The notes under the pieces: generated by a model
Told to the model about the DNA's origin: nothing
The model's input: only the letters and a program-made list of their open reading frames with translations
The model's database searches: none
Shown here: positions 5,876-8,874 of the stretch, one piece after another
Numbering within the stretch: the stretch's first letter is position 1
How the letters are laid out: each line of letters begins with the position of its first letter
Translations under genes and position numbers: made by a program
NCBI GenBank assembly: GCA_013001805.1
Contig: JABDLW010000180.1
Coordinates: 1-8,874 of the forward strand
From: Saprospiraceae bacterium
GTDB taxonomy: Bacteria; Bacteroidota; Bacteroidia; Chitinophagales; Saprospiraceae
Length of the DNA: 8,874 bases
Direction: 5' to 3'

Positions 5876-6772
5876 TTGGCAACCGTGATTTCTTATATTA
5901 AATTATCAAGACCATTAAATTTGGTCATGGTAGCAATTATCCTGCTGCTGAGCTTCCGGCTGATTTCAATCGACGAGCCAACCCAAACATTTGATTCAAT
6001 CATTTTATTGGTAATGGTGGTGTTGGCCACGCTATTCATTATGGCCGGTGGGAATGTCATTAATGACATTTTCGATATAACGGCAGACCGCTATAACCGG
6101 CCCCACCAGCGCTACGTAACCAGAACCATTTCCATTTCGGGTGCCCGCAGATTTTATTACTTGTTGTGTGTATTGGCACTCGTAACCAGTTTTCTGGTTT
6201 ACTTAAAAAGCAGGAACAGCGTACTCATCGTAATTCTGGTGGTGACGATGATCGTGCTATATCTTTATTCGAGCCACCTCAAGAAGATACCTTTGGCGGG
6301 TAATTTGACCGTATCCATTCTCTGCGCTCTGACATTGTGGTTGATCCCAATTGCATTCGAATTTTCAAATTCGATAGGCCGCCTGCCAGATGAATTGATC
6401 AATTTACTGTCTTTTCTATCATTATTTGCTTTTCTCCTTACCTTCATTCGTGAGATAGTGAAGGATCGCATCGATATTACCGGCGATAGAATGGCAGGTG
6501 TGATGACCCTGGCCCAGAAAACCTCTCCCACTCAGTTCAAAGCGATCTTAGCAGGAACATTTATTCTGGTGATTTCTTTATTGATTTATGTTCTCACCCA
6601 GCAAGACCAATTGAGTCAATTGATAATCATTTACCTTTATGGCCTCATCGGAACCGGTCTTTTCCTGCTATTTCGATTGTTTAAGCAACTTACGCATGAT
6701 GAGCTGAAACGCACTAGTCAATATCTAAAACTATATATGATTCAGGGAATATTTTTATTGGCATTAGCATGA
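5876..6772 (+). CDS. UbiA-family prenyltransferase (geranylgeranylglycerol-phosphate geranylgeranyltransferase-like)
   Basis: This 298-residue integral membrane protein has about eight to nine hydrophobic segments (for example 15-30, 40-58, 95-110, 116-132, 145-162, 176-192, 224-240, 248-268). The two Mg-diphosphate-binding motifs of the UbiA superfamily are intact: NVINDIFDITAD (60-71, with Asp64, Asp67 and Asp71) and KDRIDITGD (196-204, with Asp197, Asp200 and Asp204). Such enzymes move a prenyl chain from a diphosphate onto an acceptor. Bacteroidota homologues beside kdsC and maf are, as I recall, usually named geranylgeranylglycerol-phosphate geranylgeranyltransferase, an archaeal-type ether-lipid enzyme; the real acceptor here is unknown and a quinone or other aromatic ring is possible. 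The start is TTG at 5876, or GTG at 5885; no ATG, GTG or other TTG lies between the stop at 5831-5833 and 5876. Its TGA overlaps the maf ATG by four bases, implying translational coupling. Confidence 0.85.
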   Translation: MATVISYIKLSRPLNLVMVAIILLLSFRLISIDEPTQTFDSIILLVMVVLATLFIMAGGNVINDIFDITADRYNRPHQRYVTRTISISGARRFYYLLCVLALVTSFLVYLKSRNSVLIVILVVTMIVLYLYSSHLKKIPLAGNLTVSILCALTLWLIPIAFEFSNSIGRLPDELINLLSFLSLFAFLLTFIREIVKDRIDITGDRMAGVMTLAQKTSPTQFKAILAGTFILVISLLIYVLTQQDQLSQLIIIYLYGLIGTGLFLLFRLFKQLTHDELKRTSQYLKLYMIQGIFLLALA

Positions 6773-7365
6773 CGACACTCCCTCTTTTAGAGCTGCCGGT
6801 TATCCTGGCCAGTGCTTCACCGCGGAGGAAGTTTCTCCTCGAAGAAGCAGGATTTCAAGTTCAGGTTTGTCCATCCAGTATTGATGAGTATTACCCTTCT
6901 GAACTTAGGATTTATGATATTCCATCATACCTGGCTGCAGCAAAAGCCCATGCTATTGAGCCCGGTATCCATGCAGAAAAAATTTTAATAGCTGCAGACA
7001 CGATTGTTGTGCTTTCGGGTGAAGTTCTTGGCAAACCGGATGATAGAGGATCAGCCATCAACATGCTGAAGAGATTATCAGGCAAAATGCATGAAGTCTA
7101 CACCGGAGTATGCCTAATCAATGGAGAGAAACAATCGGTATTTACCTGTCGATCCGAGGTCACATTTGCAGAACTTACCATGTCTGAAATTGAATATTAT
7201 GTAGATTTATTCAACCCTATGGACAAAGCCGGTTCTTATGGTATTCAAGAATGGCTTGGCTGGTGTAAAATTGAAAAAATTAACGGATCTTACAGCAATA
7301 TTATGGGACTACCAATGGAAATGGTCTACAAACAACTAAAGGATTTGGTCTCTGGCCAGGTTTAG
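6769..7365 (+). CDS. maf: Maf family nucleotide pyrophosphatase
   Basis: This 198-residue cytoplasmic protein has all the Maf/HAM1 signatures: SASPRR (15-20) for the triphosphate, DE at 39-40, IAADTIV with Asp77 (74-80), GKP (88-90), YTGV (111-114), DKAGSYGIQ (152-160) and GSYSNIMGLP (173-182). The family hydrolyses nucleoside triphosphates to monophosphates, either dTTP/UTP and modified pyrimidines (YhdE type) or m7GTP (YceF type). The spacing and the DKAGSYGIQ...GSYSNIMGLP blocks fit the dTTP/UTP type better, but this is inference. The old name, septum-formation inhibitor, comes from overexpression effects. Length is normal. Translation is probably coupled to the prenyltransferase through the ATGA overlap at 6769-6772. 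The phosphoesterase gene follows after 16 bp. Confidence 0.93.
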   Translation: MTTLPLLELPVILASASPRRKFLLEEAGFQVQVCPSSIDEYYPSELRIYDIPSYLAAAKAHAIEPGIHAEKILIAADTIVVLSGEVLGKPDDRGSAINMLKRLSGKMHEVYTGVCLINGEKQSVFTCRSEVTFAELTMSEIEYYVDLFNPMDKAGSYGIQEWLGWCKIEKINGSYSNIMGLPMEMVYKQLKDLVSGQV

Positions 7366-7381
7366 CGATGGACTTTGATAA

Positions 7382-8722
7382 ATGATATATCGAGATCTCT
7401 GTAAACTTGTAATTTTTCTTTTTACCGTGCCCGGGATCGCAATTAATGATGCCCGATGTCAGCAAAAAGCGGTCCCTGACTCCGTCATAGGTCTCCCTCC
7501 CTTTTTTTACCCTACAGAATATCCGGATCATATAATTTTAAACCTGACGGCAGATCCTCTAGCAAGTGTGATGGTCAACTGGCGTACCAAAGCATCCATC
7601 AGTAATGGATCAGTGCAAATCAGCGAAGCAACTCCCGGACCGGAGTTTCGTAAAGATATCCGGACTATTCAAGCAATCAGTAAAGGTTTTGAGAATAAAT
7701 ACCGGGCTGAACCTGAAATCAAGTGCTATTACCACAGTGCACTTATGGATGAACTCACCCCCGGCAGGAAGTATACTTATCGTGTCGGAATTGATACATT
7801 CTGGAGTGAATGGTTTCAGTTTAATGTACCTAACCCCAAACGCGATCCATTGACCTTTATTTATTTCGGGGATGCCCAGAATGAAGTCAAATCGATGTGG
7901 TCGAGGGTAATCAGAGAGGCATTTCGTACCATGCCTTCCGTTGATTTTATGCTGCATGCCGGCGACCTGATAAACAGATATAACCGCGATCTGGAATGGT
8001 CTGAATGGTTTTCGGCAGGTGGGTTCATCAACGCCATGGTGCCGAGCATAATGACGCCCGGAAATCATGAATACCGAAATCTGCAACTCTCCCCACATTG
8101 GAAGCCCCAATTTGCTCTGCCTACAAACGGACCATCTGGGCTGGAAGAGACTTGTTACCTTATTCCATATCCGCACCTGAATGTGATATCCCTGGACGCC
8201 GAGCACATAGATGAAGGAACTGAGTTCAAGCAAAAGCAAATGATATGGCTTGATTCTATCCTGTCAAATCATCCTAAAATATGGACGATCGTCACGTTGC
8301 ACTATCCTCTTTATTCCACCAAACCCGCAAGAGACAATCGTGAGGTCCGGGAAGCATTGAAGCCCATATTTGATAAATATCAGGTGGATTTAGTACTGCA
8401 AGGACACGATCACGCCTATGGTCGCGGTCTGGTCAAAAACAAATTGTCCGGTGTGAGCCGACAAGATCGAAAGTCAGGAACGGTGTATGTTGTTTCTGTA
8501 AGTGGTCCCAAGATGTACAGCCTGGAACCCAAAGTATGGATCGATCGCAAGGCTATCAATACGCAATTATTTCAGGTAATTAGTGTTTCTGAAGAAAAAC
8601 TCGAATACAAAGCTTACACAGCCAATGGTTCTTTGTATGACGCATTTGAGTTAGTAAGACCTGATGGTCAGCCATCCCGGATGATTAATCACATACCACC
8701 CATGAGGGAGCGTGTCAAGTAA
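7382..8722 (+). CDS. Secreted purple-acid-phosphatase-like metallophosphoesterase
   Basis: This 446-residue protein starts with a hydrophobic signal sequence (about 8-20, likely cut near ARC or CQQ, residues 24-28). Then comes a fibronectin-III-like purple acid phosphatase N-terminal domain (about 47-150, with VMVNWRT and the LTPGRKYTYRVG strand pair), then a calcineurin-like catalytic domain (about 157-350). Metal-site motifs are GDAQ (163-166, Asp164), GDLIN (194-198, Asp195), GNHE (227-230), TLHYP (His307) and GHDH (341-344). The GDxxY tyrosine that makes true purple enzymes purple is replaced by Asn198. Residues 351-446 form a C-terminal beta-rich region. It should hydrolyse phosphate mono- or diesters in the periplasm or outside the cell; the substrate is unknown. 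The start ATG at 7382 lies 16 bp after maf and overlaps the stop of a five-codon frame (7368-7385), so re-initiation is possible. It is the last gene of the co-directional series. Confidence 0.88.
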   Translation: MIYRDLCKLVIFLFTVPGIAINDARCQQKAVPDSVIGLPPFFYPTEYPDHIILNLTADPLASVMVNWRTKASISNGSVQISEATPGPEFRKDIRTIQAISKGFENKYRAEPEIKCYYHSALMDELTPGRKYTYRVGIDTFWSEWFQFNVPNPKRDPLTFIYFGDAQNEVKSMWSRVIREAFRTMPSVDFMLHAGDLINRYNRDLEWSEWFSAGGFINAMVPSIMTPGNHEYRNLQLSPHWKPQFALPTNGPSGLEETCYLIPYPHLNVISLDAEHIDEGTEFKQKQMIWLDSILSNHPKIWTIVTLHYPLYSTKPARDNREVREALKPIFDKYQVDLVLQGHDHAYGRGLVKNKLSGVSRQDRKSGTVYVVSVSGPKMYSLEPKVWIDRKAINTQLFQVISVSEEKLEYKAYTANGSLYDAFELVRPDGQPSRMINHIPPMRERVK

Positions 8723-8787
8723 GCTGCTTCCCTGATTAAAAATTGGTTCCACTAAATGCAGCACGCGGATAGCCTTTCGCAAAATAC

Positions 8788-8820
8788 TTGCACATACAAT
8801 TATAGTTTTTTATCTTGCGG
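8788..8820 (+). promoter_or_regulatory. Probable Bacteroidota-type promoter reading out of the window
   Basis: TTG at 8788-8790 is followed by 20 bases and TATCTTGCGG at 8811-8820. This resembles the -33 / -7 pair TTG-N19-21-TAnnTTTG but lacks one T in the TTTG part. It lies 65 bp after the phosphoesterase stop in a 152-bp gene-free tail. The tail has no open frame and otherwise only a weak GCTGC (8723-8727) / GCAGC (8758-8762) inverted repeat with a 30-base loop. The promoter would serve a plus-strand gene starting beyond the right edge. Confidence 0.4.
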
Positions 8821-8874
8821 TCAAAATATCATACAATTAGAACACCAAATTTCGATAAGGTAGATCCACAGAGT

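Noticed and set aside
6265..6531. Minus-strand open frame of 88 codons inside the prenyltransferase gene
   Set aside because: It is a shadow of membrane-segment codons of the real gene and has no domain or start signal.
7368..7385. Five-codon frame MDFDK between maf and the phosphoesterase, its stop overlapping the next ATG
   Set aside because: Too short to judge; noted in the phosphoesterase entry as possible re-initiation but not called as a gene.
7610..8239. Long minus-strand open frame of 209 codons inside the phosphoesterase gene
   Set aside because: It lies wholly opposite a well-supported enzyme gene with intact catalytic motifs, has no recognisable domain, and its composition is that of a reverse-strand shadow.
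1..8874. CRISPR arrays, tRNA or rRNA genes, insertion sequences, phage or defence-system genes
   Set aside because: No regularly spaced repeats, no transposase or integrase motifs, and no structural RNA signatures were seen on either strand; the AAA+ gene alone is not enough to call a defence system.

Overview
The window looks like a piece of a Bacteroidota chromosome, probably from the Saprospiria/Chitinophagia/Cytophagia side of the phylum, although the exact group cannot be fixed from the sequence alone. Four things point this way. The first is a small beta-barrel-like secreted protein with a signal peptide cut before Gln. The second is a SAM methyltransferase of a type I associate with this phylum (HSP near the N-terminus, DLGAG, then ELGTSLG). 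The third is the linked order KdsC phosphatase, UbiA-type prenyltransferase, Maf. The fourth is a promoter upstream of the ferredoxin gene that matches the Bacteroidota form TTG-N20-TAnnTTTG exactly. Base composition is moderate (low-to-mid 40s % GC by eye) and the window is densely coding. I see no rRNA, tRNA, insertion sequence, phage gene or CRISPR array.

Left part (1-1743): the last 35 codons of an unidentified plus-strand gene enter from the left edge. They face a minus-strand gene for an exported beta-barrel-like protein with a very lysine-rich C-terminal tail. A plus-strand class I methyltransferase gene diverges from that gene.

Middle (1754-4393): a large minus-strand gene, ending only 10 bp from the methyltransferase stop, encodes an 879-residue protein. 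It has two related N-terminal modules followed by two intact CbxX/CfxQ-type AAA+ domains. This is the least explained gene in the window and the best candidate for undescribed biology.

Right part (4394-8722): a divergent intergenic region of 254 bp carries the ferredoxin promoter and a cluster of CCAAT/ATTGG pentamers. From it runs a co-directional series of six genes: ISC-type [2Fe-2S] ferredoxin (fdx), iscX, kdsC, a UbiA-family prenyltransferase, maf, and a secreted purple-acid-phosphatase-like metallophosphoesterase. Gaps are 11, 58, 37, -4 and 16 bp, so they may form one transcription unit. The first two genes serve iron-sulfur cluster assembly. KdsC makes free KDO for lipopolysaccharide, UbiA makes a prenylated lipid or quinone precursor, Maf is a nucleotide pyrophosphatase, and the last enzyme hydrolyses phosphate esters outside the cytoplasm. 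The unit thus mixes Fe-S, envelope and nucleotide housekeeping functions. The last 152 bp contain no gene but have a plausible promoter reading out of the window.

Most of the window is ordinary core-genome content. The items worth a second look are the 2+2-domain AAA+ protein, the fdx-iscX pair away from any other isc genes, the possible operator cluster in front of it, the lysine-rich tail protein, and the missing tyrosine ligand in the phosphatase.
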